Positions 49,216 through 63,960 of a stretch of 64,000 nt of DNA are shown piece by piece (the stretch's first letter is position 1; the number at the start of each line of letters is the position of its first letter). The stretch comes from Isoetes taiwanensis (Eukaryota > Streptophyta > Lycopodiopsida > Isoetales > Isoetaceae). The stretch is taken from NCBI GenBank assembly GCA_021234155.1, contig JAJEKV010000008.1:23835439-23899438 (forward strand), given 5' to 3'. Under the pieces are notes generated by a model that saw nothing but the letters and a program-made list of their open reading frames with translations, was not told the origin of the DNA and did not search any database. The translations under genes and the position numbers were made by a program.

Positions 49216-52200
49216 GTTACCCTACAGCTTATTATTTCATTCAGTTACTACTCTCTGACTGCTCCAAATGGATTGGGCTCAGAATTACCAGCTCTTTTGG
49301 GGATCACGGTATTCTTGCAGTCCCGATCCCTTTAAACCAATGGGCATTTACTCGTGCTTGCTTTTGTTCTCTCCAAACTTTTTCATGTCTCTGACTGCTC
49401 CAAATGGATTGGGCTCAGAATTACCAGCTCTTTTGGGGATCACGGTATTTTATCTTTTCTGTTTTATCTTTTTTGATGCGCCATATTCTTCTGCTCTGTC
49501 CTTACAAATCCACCCAGTTATTCTGTTATCTCTGATTCGCCCTATTCTTCTGCTTTATCCTTTCTAATCCTATCCTTTCTGATTCGTCATGATTCGCCAT
49601 GTTCTTCTGCTCTCCTTTGTTGACCTGCAGCAAGTTGCTTACCTTCAATTTTTTCGTTGTTCGCCTGTCAGTTTTGAGCCCTCCTGCTCCGGTTTGGTTC
49701 TAATCCTATCCTTTCTGGAGTGGGATTCGTCATGCTTTTGCCCCGGGATCCTGGTTCCGGTTGCTTCTCTCTTTTCTTTTTGGGATCTGGCTCATGGGCT
49801 CTTAACATGTTTCCTTCCCAGCACATGTTCCTTCCCCCTCATCTCTTTCTTTCGAGTGGGATTCGTCATGCTTTTGCCCCGGGATCCTGGTTCCGGTTGC
49901 TTCTCTCTTTTCTTTTTGGGATCTGGCTCATGGGCTCTTAACATGTTTCCTTCCCAGCACATGTTCCTTCCCCCTCATCTCTTTCTTTGCTCAATTGGCC
50001 TGCTCCAATCGACCTTTGCTCTATCGCCAGCCCTGTTCTGTCCATTACCGGTTTGGCTGCGATCGTACTTTGCGGGGATACGGGTCGGGGTATCCAGATG
50101 ATGAAGGCAATTGGTCCGGGTTCCGGGATATTTAGGTTGGTAAGGTAGTGTATGGTTTATTTAAAGTTCCATGGTGTGTGTGTCATTATGGATGGTTTGT
50201 TTTGGGTTTTCAAGGTTATGTGGGTGATCTCATGAACTTTGGCATGCGCATTCATATTTGTGTTAACTAGGGAAGTTTTTTTTGTTATGGAGAACCTATG
50301 GCCGGAATATATATGATCATATCAATGCATTAGCTTTTTACTAGTCACCTAGTTCTCTCATCACTCGTCTCTTTATTTAATGTCGTTATTCTGTTTGTTT
50401 TGCCCTTTTTTGTTCTTATAGTGTAATTTTTATTAAGCCTATGTGTGGACAATTGCCATTATGATATGTATCTCATGGAGGTCTGTGGGGGATTTTTGCC
50501 TAGATAGGGTCGGTTTTGGGATTTGTTTCGATTCTTTTTTGTTTTCGCCTTGGTTGTCGATGGTGTGTTTCCTTTTGTTGGTTTCGTTGTTTGTCTTTTC
50601 CTTCCTATGTTTTTTCTGGTTTTTTCTGTTTTTTTCATGCGGTTCTCACTCCCTTTTTTCTTTTAGTGACCATGTGTGCTCAATCTACTCTCGGGAGCTT
50701 TACTCTGCCCACCACTGATACCGAACGTAACCCCCCTCCGTTGCTCGCCATCATACCACCAAATATCTCTGTTCCGTCTGACCCAGCACTTTTCTTACCT
50801 TTCCCATTTGAGCTGAATTCTCCTTGTTGCCTGCGCACAACTTGACCGACATTTATCACTCTTTCTGACTGAACATCCTTATTTGTCGTCTTCATCAGTT
50901 TACGTCCATTTATACTCATACTTATTAGAATGTTGAATTTAGATTGCAGCATCCTCTTTGTTACATGACTTCATATTATGCAGAAGCCCAGTGTTATAAA
51001 CAAGTCACAGTTCAAATAGACTTTTGGAAACTTTATGATTACATATTGTTAGAGAATCATTCTGTTGTGTAGGTGGTTTGTTGTCATAGAGGCTAGAGTT
51101 CAAAACCTCATCAAAGCGGTCTCACAACTTCTATCTCGAGTAACCATCCTCAGGAAAGCAATGGGTGTGAAAGTTTCTTCGCTTGAATATGCTAGGGCCT
51201 CGGTCAAGTTATGCTTCTTTTCTTGTAGGTTGATGCATGGGGGGTGGTTATGTTTGAGGTCTTAAAAAGGATGAATTACGAGGTCTTAAAAGGATGTTAA
51301 AGGGATGATTACGAGGTCTTAAACGGATGGTTACAATGGTTTCTATGTTGAGATTGATTACTCTCGTCCTTGCCTCCTTTTTATCGGTTCTGTGTTGAGA
51401 TTGGTCCGTCTAGTCCTTACCTCATTTTTCCCTTGGGTTGACGCCATGCATAGGGCAATTGTGCCACTTTTTTATAACATTGAACCTTTTGTTATAAACA
51501 TTATGATAAGGGATCCTTGTGCATAATATTATTACACATTATTAATAACCACAAGTCTTGGTGCATAGCATTAATAACAAAGGGTCCTAGTGCGTAGGTT
51601 GGTTTTGCCTAGGTTGAGTTTGGTCTGTCTCATCGACGCCTCCTCTTTCCCTTGTTGTTTTGATGCCCATGGTGCCCCTTTTATTTTATTTTTATCAACG
51701 TTAAACCTTCTTTGTTATAAACATTATAATCAGGGGTCCTTGTGCATAATATTATTAAATATTAATAACAAGAAGTCCTCGTGCATATTATTAGCCATTA
51801 CTAACACAAAGGTCTTGGTGCATAGGTTGGTTGTGCTTGAACCTTCTTTGTTATAAACATTATAATCACCGGTCCTTGGTTTATGTTGTTTTTTCTGTCG
51901 GTTGCCTTGGATGTGCTTGAGCTTGGAGTCTAGAGTCAGTCCTTGTTTGCTTCGTTGCTTTCTTGGTTGTCTGGTTCTTGCATGAGTCGTGTTAGGAATG
52001 GTATGCGCTTTCTTTGTTCTTTCTTTTAGTCTTTTGGGTTGGTCGGTTTATGGTGTCCATCCTCATTGTCTCTATTTTTCCGTATCTAGATTAACCATCT
52101 TACGTGTCAAATCCTTTTTTGGCTTTCTTACTTGCGTGTATTTGTAAGTGTATAAATTATGGGTTATTGCTCATTTTTGCAGAGTCGTCTGGTTCTTTTC

Positions 52201-55200
52201 TTGGGTCGTTTTGCATTTAGCTTTGTATAATTATCGTGGTGGTATGGTTCCTTGGGTGGCCTATCTATCTTCTTGTCGCCTATCTTATTTCTTGTTCACC
52301 TTCATTTAAAAAAAATTGACTAGTCCTTCTGGTTTTTTTTTACTGGTGATTGGCGTGTTTGATTTCGTAGGTTTGTCCTAGTGATAGTTTCTCTCTTTGA
52401 TGGTCTATTTTATGTTCCTTTGCTCTCTCTTTCGGATTTGAAGGTTTGAAACCCCGTCTTGTTTTGTAAGTTATGTAGTGGGTAAAAGTAGGGTTGTTAG
52501 ATGTTGGTTTTTATCAGGTTCCCTTGGGCCAGTTGTTGTTTAGATTAGTGGTTTTTTCCTTTGGTGGACTGACCATGTATGGTTCCCTCTTTTTTGCAAA
52601 TGTTACGTTTACAGCCTTCGTTGGTTTTAGTTGTAGGGTTCGTGGTGTGGAAAAGCTTCGAGCTATGGTTCGGTTGGGGATGTCTACGAGAATCTCGACA
52701 CTTTCTAACCATGTATGGTTCCCTCTTTTTTGCAAATGTTACGTTTACAGCCTTCGTTGGTTTTAGTTGTAGGGTTCGTGGTGTGGAAAAGCTTCGAGCT
52801 ATGGTTCGGTTGGGGATGTCTACGAGAATCTCGACACTTTCTAATCTCGTAGACATGGTGTGGTCCATAACGTCTCTATTTTCTACCACCCTTAGTCCTT
52901 TTGTTTTGCTTTGCTTCCATACTTAGATGTGGTCCTTTTTGCTTAGGATCTCATGTTTCCCCATCGTTGGTCTATGTGGGTTAAGCTATTGCATTCTTGC
53001 GACATTGGTGCTTGCGACATTTAGTTGCAAATCTTCTTTTATATTCCTTTATGTGGCGAGTTCCATGTCCTTGTGTTGACCACCAGTGCCATATCTCAGT
53101 TGGCATTTTGTGTGGGTTAAGCTATTGCATTCTTGCGACATTGGTGCTTGCGACATTTAGTTGCAAATCTTCTTTTATATTCCTTTATGTGGCGAGTTCC
53201 ATGTCCTTGTGTTGACCACCTAGCCATGTGCCCCTTCAATTTTTTCATTGGCTTCTTTCCACTGCCTTTACTCGTTCCCCTTACTACATGACGTCCATTA
53301 TTCCCTCTTTTTGTCCATTTGTTGTTCCATTTGTCTCGTTGAGCTCTTATGGTGTCCCTTGAGTCCTAGCTCTTGCGTTAGGGTTGTGCTTGAGTTGCTT
53401 CCATCACGTCTTTCTGTTGCTTTGCTTGTCAAGTTGTCTGAGTTGTCCCATCTGTCTGATTGCTCGTAGCATTCTTGTCTCGTGATTTCGCAGCAGTAGT
53501 TTGTTCACTTGCGGATGCATGATTTGTTCCTCTCACTCGTGCTTTTTCCCTGGTCTTTTCAGTGGTAGTTTGTTCGATTGCCCAATTTATTTCCCTCGCC
53601 CTTTCCATTTCCTTGCCCGGTTTTCTAGTGCCTCTATCTTTATCCCATTCCTCCATCCATTTCATTTGTTTTGCTTCCCTTTTTGCTCTAGGATTCTTGA
53701 GGTTTGTTTCTAGGTGTATGTATAGGTAGATAAGTACATGCTTGTTTCTCTTATATTCTCAATTGTTCTTTTTTGGATATGAGGGCCTATACTCTTCTCT
53801 TTTTGTCATTGATTCTTAGTTTCTCATGAATGCCTTGAGGGGGCTTTATTTGCATTGGTGGCCTTAGCTCCTTTATCCCAATTTGCTCTGTTCCTCTATT
53901 CACGATCCCTTATTCCATCCATTTCATTATAATCTCGCATTCCTTTCCTTTTTCATTTTTGCATTTTGTCCCTTTCCTCTTTGTTTGTTCATTTTATCTC
54001 TTGAAAGCGTCTTTTGCTCTTCTAGTGTCTTGACTCCCTCCTTTGCTCGCCCTCTTGACTCATCATAGTGCTTTTTTGCCCGGTGGTGTCTATTCATTAT
54101 GTTGTTTTACTATGTTGACCCTGGTTGTTTCATCCACCTTGCTTGGCCTTTTTATTCTTGTTGGTCTCGGTGGCCGGTTTGCCCTCGTCAACCAAATTTG
54201 CAAGTTGATCAAAGGGAAGATTCGCTTGGATCGGTTATGCATGTCGGTATACATTCATGAATTTTAGACCTTGCTATTTCTTGTTGCTCTATTTGTTCTT
54301 TTACTCCAATCTTCTCATATGTTCTCAATGGTTCTCATGGATGCCCTTATGAGGGCCTATACTCGCTCTTTGTCATGGATTCTTAGTGTCTCATTAGTGC
54401 CTTTGCGGGCCTTTAGTTATTTCCATTTTGTGTCATCGGCCCTTTTGTCTCGTTTGCTTTGTTTCTCTATTCTCGATCCCTTTTCCTATCCATTTCATTC
54501 TTGTCTTTTTTCAACCTATGTTTGTTCCTTTCCTCTTGTTTCGGGCCTTTAGTTATTTCCATTTTGTGTCATCGGCCCTTTTGTCTCGTTTGCTTTGTTT
54601 CTCTATTCTCGATCCCTTTTCCTATCCATTTCATTCTTGTCTTTTTTCAACCTATGTTTGTTCCTTTCCTCTTGTTTCCATTTTATCCCTTGGGATGCAT
54701 CTTTGCTTTCTTTGTTGTCTTGATTTCCTCCTTTGTCCGCCTTGATTTGGCGTGGTTTTGCAAATTCGTGCATGTTGTAGTGGTTCTTGTGGTCCGTTGT
54801 CTTGCATTCTTAAGTGGTATTTGTTCTTGTTTCAGGTTGCACTCAGTTTTCTTTATCCATTCTTTTTCTTGGCCTTGATCCCATCCTCGCTGGCTCTGTG
54901 ACATCGTCTATCGATGTTCTCAATTGCATAATTGTTCTGTCACCTTATGAAACCTTTTGTTCTTATGTCTCGGGGTCCCGATCGTCTTGTTCCCGTAGGT
55001 TATGTTGTTTCTATTTTTTGAAAGTTTGTTTGATCTAGTTATACATGTAGTGTATATGTTTAGGTTTTAGTCCTTGTTTGTTGTAGGGTTTTGTCATTAT
55101 AGTATTCACTGTGGTTCTCTGCTGGTACGTTGTTTCTTGAATTTTAGTTCCAGGTGCTCTTTGTTGGCTTGTTGACTATGTCCAGTCTTGTGTCTTCTCT

Positions 55201-55765
55201 TTTTATGCATTCCACGGCGCATAGCTTTTGGTCTTTCTTATTAACTGTGGTTCTCTGCTGGTACGTTGTTTCTTGAATTTTAGTTCCAGGTGCTCTTTGT
55301 TGGCTTGTTGACTATGTCCAGTCTTGTGTCTTCTCTTTTTATGCATTCCACGGCGCATAGCTTGGTATGTTGGTTCTATAATTTGATTTCATGTGCTTTG
55401 ATGGTGGCCATTGATATTGTTTGTGTTTGATTTTCATGCCTTCTTTGCCTTATGCGGTCCAGTTGTCTTAGGGTTTCTTGCACCCCTTCCCCTCTATTTG
55501 CAGTGGCAGTTCTATAATTTGATTTCATGTGCTTTGATGGTGGCCATTGATATTGTTTGTGTTTGATTTTCATGCCTTCTTTGCCTTATGCGGTCCAGTT
55601 GTCTTAGGGTTTCTTGCACCCCTTCCCCTCTATTTGCAGTGGCATCCCACCTCATCTCATGATTATTACACTTTCCTAGCGGTGTGCCTTATAATCTCTC
55701 GGGGTTTGAGGGAGGTTCCTCTTTGTGTCGGATGTTGATATTTGTGCATAAGGACATTTCCTAGA
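49216..55765. other. T-rich stretch, no gene recognised
   Basis: The plus strand is strongly enriched in T and poor in A for over 6 kb. Open frames on the plus strand translate into hydrophobic Phe/Leu/Ser-rich strings that reflect this composition and not membrane proteins. A diverged tandem repeat is visible: 53777-54348 and the stretch from 54349 share TATGAGGGCCTATACTC and further blocks, about 570 bases apart. Eight or so 136-offset duplications are included. No known domain on either strand. Confidence 0.5.
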
Positions 55766-55972
55766 ATGCTATGGTTCTCTTCTTATATAGAAGAGAACCA
55801 TCGTCTGGAAAGAAGGGACGTCTGTTTTGGCATCACGCTATTTTGGGCGTTAGGAGTCATCTTTGCTTTGAGTTTTCTTTGGCACATGATTTCTTTAGCT
55901 CATGCGCTATATATCCTGTAGCTTCTAAGCAATTATCATCGGCGTTTCCTTTGAGCTGAATTCTCCTTGTTC
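55766..55972. repeat. Dispersed repeat with a perfect hairpin, copy 2
   Basis: Second copy of 49003-49215, with the same 12-base hairpin arms at 55771-55801. Differences are few substitutions and short indels. Confidence 0.8.
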
Positions 55973-56176
55973 AGTGTTTCCCTCCCTCCCTCCTCTATGG
56001 CTGGTGCATAGTTGGTTAAGCAGCCTGTTTGGTTTACATTCATCCCCTCGTGGCCGGATTCTACTGCTCTCTTGTCTTCTTGTTGGGGTTGGTGGCCTCT
56101 ACAATTTCAGTAGTAGCACTTATGCCAAATTACGGAGGGCACCTCGGGGGATGACCCTGGGGTCCGGGCCTAGTCT

Positions 56177-57720
<1,544 letters not shown>

Positions 57721-58146
57721 ATGGATCCGGTCATTTTAGGTATGATTGCAATGCTTCTTAGGGCTATTGTGCTAGGTTTAGCAATGCAGAAATTTTGCTT
57801 GGACCTGATCCAAGAAAACAAGCTCCAGGATCCTATGGCAATAGTGGATGAAGAAGATTTTCAAGAAGACAACACTAGTTTTCCATGTGCATCTTCCATC
57901 TTGCTCCTAGCTGCAACATCTCGATTAAGAAGGCCACCGAGAAGATTCTGGGTTTGTCCTAGACAAACCAGTCAATGGGATAACATTGACAATCATGCCT
58001 GGAATTGCCTTCCCTCATTCGAGGATGATATATGGCATCAGTTTTACAGAATGAAGAGAGGGTCATTTGAGAAATTGGTTGGCCTTATTGTGAGATCATT
58101 CATACAGCATGTGTTTTGTGGAATTTTTGCATTATGGAGGATTTAG
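57721..58146 (+). pseudogene. PIF/Harbinger-type transposase N-terminal part (HARBI1/ALP1-like), truncated
   Basis: The 141-codon frame begins MDPVILGMIAML and has an acidic stretch (DEEDFQED), then a run that fits the region before the DDE nuclease of plant Harbinger-derived proteins: RRPPRRFWVCPR, about 20 residues, then DDIWHQFYRMKRGSFEKLVGL. Its typical W, R-M and F-x-x-L positions are kept. The catalytic DDE domain should follow but the frame ends about 20 residues later, and nothing in 58147-58900 resembles it. It is either an exon whose continuation lies elsewhere, a truncated transposon, or another contig break. Whether it is a domesticated gene or a mobile copy cannot be told. Confidence 0.65.
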
Positions 58147-59872
58147 AATTGGAGATGTTGCCCTTAAAAGCAGAGTTACCAGATATAAACTACTATGAAA
58201 CTGAAGAGATGAACAAGAAATCAAATAAGGAAGGAGACTTGATAAGACACGTCATCTTCCAAAATAGGGATGATAGAAACTTAATTTGATTCTTTCATTC
58301 ATTTCAGTAAATTACTTACATCTGAACTCAATATGAATGTTATTCAATCTGTTAATTTTAATAAATATCCGATGTTCCAATTCTGGTCCACTTTGTGATA
58401 AGTTTAGTAATGTCAATTACAAATGCACTGTTTTACAGAGTGCAGTTCAGATTTAAGATTGGAAAACAAAGCAAACTCTTATGTACCAAGTTCTTGAAGT
58501 TATATGAACACGCTGATTGCTTGAAGTTTTGAATTATAACAGTTTAAATATGACTAGTGTGTTATTTCTATGAATGAATAACTTAACCATGTTCACAGTC
58601 TGTAATCTTATAGCAATTTATATTATTTCCTTTCAGTGTAATAATATTATAGTAGCAGACATTAGCATTCATTAACCATTAGAGATCATAGATCAGTAGC
58701 ATCACAGACTAGAGAAGTACAACAGATAATAAACGGAATATTTTGTATTAATAGGAAATGTGTTACATGAACTCAGTTCCAATAAGACAGTACAAACTTC
58801 TTAACTAAAGTCTGTCAGAGAAATGCCAGTGATCCCTAAAATTGTAAAAAATACTTCTCAACACTGCATGTCGTCAAAGCCTTCATCATTCTCCTCTTCT
58901 TAACCTGTAAGAATCATATTCAGCAAGCCATTAGGATGAAAACTACATTTTTGTGAAAGGGAAGACAACTTGAGTCAAGATTACATATTTCTTCGAAAAT
59001 ATCAGGGTTTATAGAAAGACCATCTCTTCTTGGTCTGAGTGCACAAGAGGCCAGTGGCCGGTTCCATATCATACATTGCAACAAAAAACTTTCAACAAAG
59101 AAAAAAGAAAACAAAAATCCGCTAAGTTAAGGAGTAGGCACAAGGAAAATGGCTTCTTTCTCTTCTTGGTCTGAGTGCACAAGAGGCCAGTGGCCGGTTC
59201 CATATCATACATTGCAACAAAAAACTTTCAACTTCCATGATGTTTCACATGGATAAGCTCCACATGTGCTCTCTGCCGGAAAGGAGCTTGCTCAGCCCAT
59301 GCATTCAGTTCAGCCTCCACAAACACTTCTTCCATGACATGTAATGGAGCTCAACAACCTTGGCCGATTCAACTGATAGGCTGCTGGAAGATGAGCTTGC
59401 TGCCACAGCCATACCTGAATCCTCGCTAGAAGAGGAGTATACAGGAAAATGGCGACGGACTAGAACTTTGCGCCTTGCCATCTTCGAGCAGCTTACAATT
59501 AATTGGATTGCGCAGGAATCGAGATATGCATTATGGAATTTTAAGGGACATCGTACGATTTCTTTATGCAACTATATGATATACGTAGTTAGGAACATTA
59601 TATCACATTAGATTTAAATTCGATAGGAGATTTCCATAGCACCCCAAAGTTGAAAGTTCCAATCATTGCCCACTTCAAACTAAACTTGAACAGAAGAACA
59701 TACTATTCAAACTATCTTGCAAAAGCACAAAAAAAAAAGAAAAAAAGAAAAACACACTGAAAACGACAGTACAAGACAAAAGTAAGAAGAGTACCCCATC
59801 ATTGCCCACTTCAAACTAAACTTGAACAGAAGAACATACTATTCAAACTATCTTGCAAAAGCACAAAAACCA
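58147..59872. other. Unassigned stretch with small minus-strand frames
   Basis: A minus-strand frame starting at 59481 (MARRKVLVRRHFPVY, then a Ser run and LHYMSWKKCLWRLN) could be the start of a gene. Another at 58920-59114 reads RPRRDGLSINPDIFEEIC. Harbinger elements carry a second Myb-like protein, but neither frame shows Myb features. Duplications lie at 59023 and 59662. Confidence 0.3.
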
Positions 59873-60347
59873 TAGCATGTTTCAGTCTATCTGCAAAGTG
59901 TGCATGAGAGGGGGGAATGGAGTAGACTACCCTAGCCAATGTTCTATGCCAGCCAACGCCATTGTCATGATTCCATCTGTTGTTATCCAGAGACCTTGAC
60001 CGCCAGTCGAATCCCCTTGGAATCTGAGCCGAGGTAGAACCCTCATTTATGATGCATTTTCTATGTTATGGCTGTATTACATTGATGATGGATGGGCCAC
60101 CCTTTGTGGTGGCATATTATTTTATGTATATTGTTGCTAGTGCTAATATGTATGTACGCTTCCAAAGTATAGCATATCCCAGAGAAGGCATGGGGCGAAT
60201 GACACCTCTATGTCCTTCACTCGGACATTTGGCCATCACAAGTGGTCCGAGTCAGACGGAGGGCCTTTCCTGGTGATAGAGTTGCTGGGAAAGGGAATTT
60301 CCCGTATTTATACGATGGGAGATCCTATAGGTTTGGGGAGTGTCACA
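59873..60347 (+). repeat. Truncated second copy of the long LTR (3' part)
   Basis: Colinear with about 32295-32789 and ending GTTTGGGGAGTGTCACA. It starts abruptly in mid-LTR next to an artefact join, so the missing 5' part may be an assembly effect. Confidence 0.8.
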
Positions 60348-60348
60348 A

Positions 60349-60361
60349 TGGTATCAGAGCC
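60349..60361 (+). other. Primer binding site (initiator Met tRNA), second copy
   Basis: TGGTATCAGAGCC one base after the LTR end, exactly as at 32791-32803. Confidence 0.85.
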
Positions 60362-61548
60362 AGGATCCCGATAGACTGGATCAAAGCAATGGTGCCCTCA
60401 GTTAAGGTAGATTTTGTATTTCAAATAGAAAATACTACAGCTTTTGACTGCTCAACGATCAGAGTAGAACAATGAGGCACAAAAAAAATCCTCAATGATC
60501 AGGCAAAAAAGGGGAACTGCTACAGTAGCAAATGAACAAATAAAACTGTAGTTTACTTTGATTGGAGTCACTCAACATCTTCTTAACTTAGAATAGGGCT
60601 ACACATCCATCTTCTTCCAAAGTTTTGTACTATAGGAGGAGCTCCATTCTATCTGCTACAGTAGCAAATGAACAAATAAAACTGTAGTTTAATTCCTATT
60701 ACTCTTGACAACTAGATAAATAATTTTAGATCAAAAAGTTATCTCCAATCTTCTTAGCAGACTCTGAACGAACCAAGTGGAAGAAAAATCTAAACAATCT
60801 ACGAAGAATATACAGATAAATGCTGCCTAAAACTCCATATAACATTGTATTCTCAGTTCGTGATGAATAAAGAGTTATCTCCAATCTTCTTAGCAGACTC
60901 TGAACGAACCAAGTGGAAGAAAAATCTAAACAATCTACGAAGAATATACAGATAAATGCTGCCTAAAACTCCATATAACATTGTATTCTCAGTTCGTGAT
61001 GAATAAAGATGCTTAATAGACCAGGAAGCCCAAAGACTTTAGAAACATTTGAGATCTGAAACACGGTGCATTGTTAGAGAAGATTTCTAGATCATCCCAT
61101 ATATATTCTATGCAAGCTCACGAACAACCATTCACCATGCAAACCCTTTGTTCAAATGTGAAACCAAGATCTCCGCTTCTTAGTTCCTCGATTTTTGCAT
61201 AAAATATTTGCCCATAACTCGAGAATAATAGAGATGTCTCACAAATATCTAAGATATTCAAGAAGAAGAATAACAATACATAGAATAGACCCCACTCTAT
61301 TCATGTGTGGGCTGCCACTTCCAAAAAACTTTTTGATTCTAGAGATGTTAAATAAACCGATCAACTTAAACTTCGTTTGTGGAAAATAGTAGCATCAAAG
61401 CCTCATACAATTCATTCTAGTTGTGATCGAGGAACAAAAAATGGCTATCAATCTATATATGACTACGGAAGAATCAAAGCTTTGTTGCCTTAATCCGCTT
61501 ATCCCGGATACAACCGCCCGATGAAAGTGAGAAGAGAATGAAGGAATC
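60362..61548 (+). mobile_element. Internal region start of the second LTR element copy
   Basis: Colinear with 32804-33800, including CCTCAATGATC and AACATCATCTTAACTTAG-type blocks. It has duplications at 60517 and 60737. No retroviral-type domain is readable. Confidence 0.5.
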
Positions 61549-61797
61549 TTACCACCAAATCATGCAAAAAGTTTTGCAAAAACCCTCACAGATCAAAGTG
61601 GCGAAAATTCCCTCCACAGCCACAAAGAGATAGTTGAGAAGAATTCTTCTGCAGTGCCATGAAGCAATAGAATGTTCTGAAAGAGGGCTAGACGAGCCCT
61701 CCTTGATATTTTCTGCCCAGTGCATGGATGAGTCTTGCTTCGGAAGGAGAATAGGTTTTCCATGATTTTCTTTTGCCCTCATGGCCAAGTGTTCCAA
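61549..61797 (-). CDS. Possible first exon of an unknown gene
   Basis: An 82-codon minus-strand frame begins MEHLAMRAKENHGKP and ends at a good splice-donor sequence, G/GTAAGATT, at 61552-61553, which would cut just before the apparent stop. It has a polar N-terminal half and a hydrophobic second half (ILLNYLFVAVEGIFATLIC). A degraded version with stops lies at about 33800-33930, in the duplicated copy of this region. I recognise no family. It may be a transposon-captured piece or chance. Confidence 0.25.
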   Translation of the reverse strand: MEHLAMRAKENHGKPILLPKQDSSMHWAENIKEGSSSPLSEHSIASWHCRRILLNYLFVAVEGIFATLICEGFCKTFCMIWW

Positions 61798-63049
61798 ATC
61801 TTCATTAAATTCATCGCTTTATATTATACATCATTGATTTCACATATTGGGGTTTAGATGATCATAGTGCAACCAATTCTGAGAATTGAAAGTCTATGCT
61901 ACTTGCTAGTACTGAGCACCCTCAAGTCAAGGAATAGTGGTCCTTCATTTTTTTCACCGGTTCAATATATTTTCTATGGGCGTGGTCGACCGCTTTACCT
62001 CGACCCTTGAAGGTGCTATTAATTCCAACAACTATACACTTAATACAAGATACACAATTAATCCTTTGTTCGAGCTATAACAAATTTTATTCATAGGATC
62101 ACCAAACAATTTAGTCGCCGGATATTCTTTAACCGCCTTGTTGTCTTCTGCCACTATTATGTATTATATGGTATAACAATCCATGTTCCAGGTTACACAT
62201 ATGCATTCAAAATCCCCTATGTCCTTTAAACGCATATAATTAGTATTGATTTTAACATCGTCAGAGACCTTAAAACCGTCATTAGGTTTATTACGTGATG
62301 ATGTGATGTACCATTATTTAATGGCATTACAAATGAATCGGTATACTCATAAGCCACAATCATGTTCTATTTTGTTATAAGGCTTCTTGAAAATCATATA
62401 TTAGCTAAAATGTCTGGGCATCCGCCTTTGCATTTTGTAATTCTTCTTTCTTAAATATCACGCTTGTTATAATGCAAGCGCTTATTTTTCTACTAATCGA
62501 CTTTACTAACATTTTAGGCCCATGTTATAAATTATGACTGTGACCTATTCGGTTCAACTATAGTATATTCTCCCGTTTGTGATCATGTTTAACTGGCCTC
62601 TTCGGTGTTCTGGCGCAAGACATGTGGTTTCGGCGTAATTGTTATCACACTAACTGTGACTCGCATCAGAGTGTCTTTCAAATCATGAATCTTGAGCTTT
62701 GGTTTTAACCAGAGATTATTTATTTTCTTAAATGCCACAGCGCGATCCCACCATATGCAACGATTGTTCATTGTTGCTATATTCCCCACGCATTTACTCC
62801 AAACCTTTCGCGATGGGGTTCACTTGTTCTCTCCTCGTGTCACCGCGATAGATTACTCCACCAAATTATATATCGCATATACATACTTTGCTTTAACATA
62901 GTTAAAGCATAAATGTTGGTAGTTTTTCGACACAAAACACACATTCTCACGCGTTATCATGATACAGGCTGAACCCACCGTTTTCGTTAAATTCGACAAG
63001 GCCAATTCTATGTTGGAATTGTATAGGGTGCCTCATTTTTAATAAAGCA
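61798..63049. other. Non-coding stretch, nothing recognised
   Basis: AT-rich. Short frames on both strands without family resemblance; no tRNA-like cloverleaf or repeat was noticed. No 136-offset duplication was seen here. Confidence 0.45.
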
Positions 63050-63170
63050 TGCATTTCAACCATCCTCGGCAAAGGGTTTTAATCCTAGTAGTAATGGTTA
63101 CGGTGGCTCAGGCCATCTCTATGGGTCCCATAGCCTCTGGCCGTGGACGAACTTATTCTCATTATATTTT
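63050..63170 (+). mobile_element. LINE 3' end, plus strand
   Basis: Contains AAAGGGTTTTAATCCTAGTAG, broken here only by position, then GGGTCCCATAG and CGTGGACGAAC, in the same order as the LINE 3' end at 16320-16437. The protein part is absent. Confidence 0.55.
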
Positions 63171-63205
63171 CTAAGTATTAGTTTATATTTATTGTGAAGT
63201 CCGAG

Positions 63206-63960
63206 ATCTGAAGGAAGGCTGGAAGGAAGGGAAGGAATTTTATCGTTCATGGATAACAATCGCCCATGGGACTAGGCTCATAACGGGTGCAGCAAGCCCA
63301 AGCACCGGGATACCCCTTGTAAAACCACGCAGCGAACAAATGGGCCGCAATGTACAAATATGTATTATTACGCTGAATTCCCACCAATGCAGGCCGCGTA
63401 GGTGAGTCCGCAGAGATCCAAAACCTCCGAGGTAGAGCCAACCGACGGCGCACGGTAGGCTCGCGCAAGCTGCACTGTACCCAATTCGAGAATGCAGCCC
63501 AGTTCATCAGAGGGCCGACGCCCGGAAGGCATGGCTTTCATCCTCAACCACCCCTGCCGCAAATCCAAAGTTCGCCCGGCGCCGCTCTCTCTCCACCCAC
63601 GTAACCGCCTCGCCGAGATGGTGGCCCCTCGCTCGGACGGACGCACATCTTCATGGGCAACCCAGAACGCAGTAGAGTCGCGGCCCCCAAACCGGTAGCT
63701 TATGATGTTTTGTACGCAAAATACCTTACCGCCTGCAGCATGGTGGTCCCGAGTTTCCTTAAGAAACAAGAGTCTCAAGTACCTCAGCCTTTATCCCCGC
63801 TCTGCTGCTCTGTAGTACCTCAAAGACGCGACCTGCGCGCCTATTGCCCAAATAAGAAGACTGGGTTTCCTTTGTCCTTCCAACAAGCTCCCGAAGTCAG
63901 CAGGGTTTATCGGCTATTAGAGCAGTGGAGCGGTGGTTACCGAGGCACAGCACCTTGAAT
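63206..63960 (-). mobile_element. LINE 3' part, minus strand, with (GGAAG)n-like tail
   Basis: The left edge has AAGGAAGGCTGGAAGGAAGG (tail), then ATTTTATCGTTCATGGAT and the conserved 3' motif. Minus-strand 63368-63778 resembles the post-RT region of the LINE at 35919-37080 (ISARRLRGWRES; WLRMKAMP). Frames are broken. It faces the LINE end at 63050-63170 tail to tail. Confidence 0.6.

Noticed and set aside
49216-55765. Numerous hydrophobic Phe/Leu-rich frames that resemble membrane proteins
   Set aside because: They follow from T-rich composition, lack conserved motifs and several span artefact joins.
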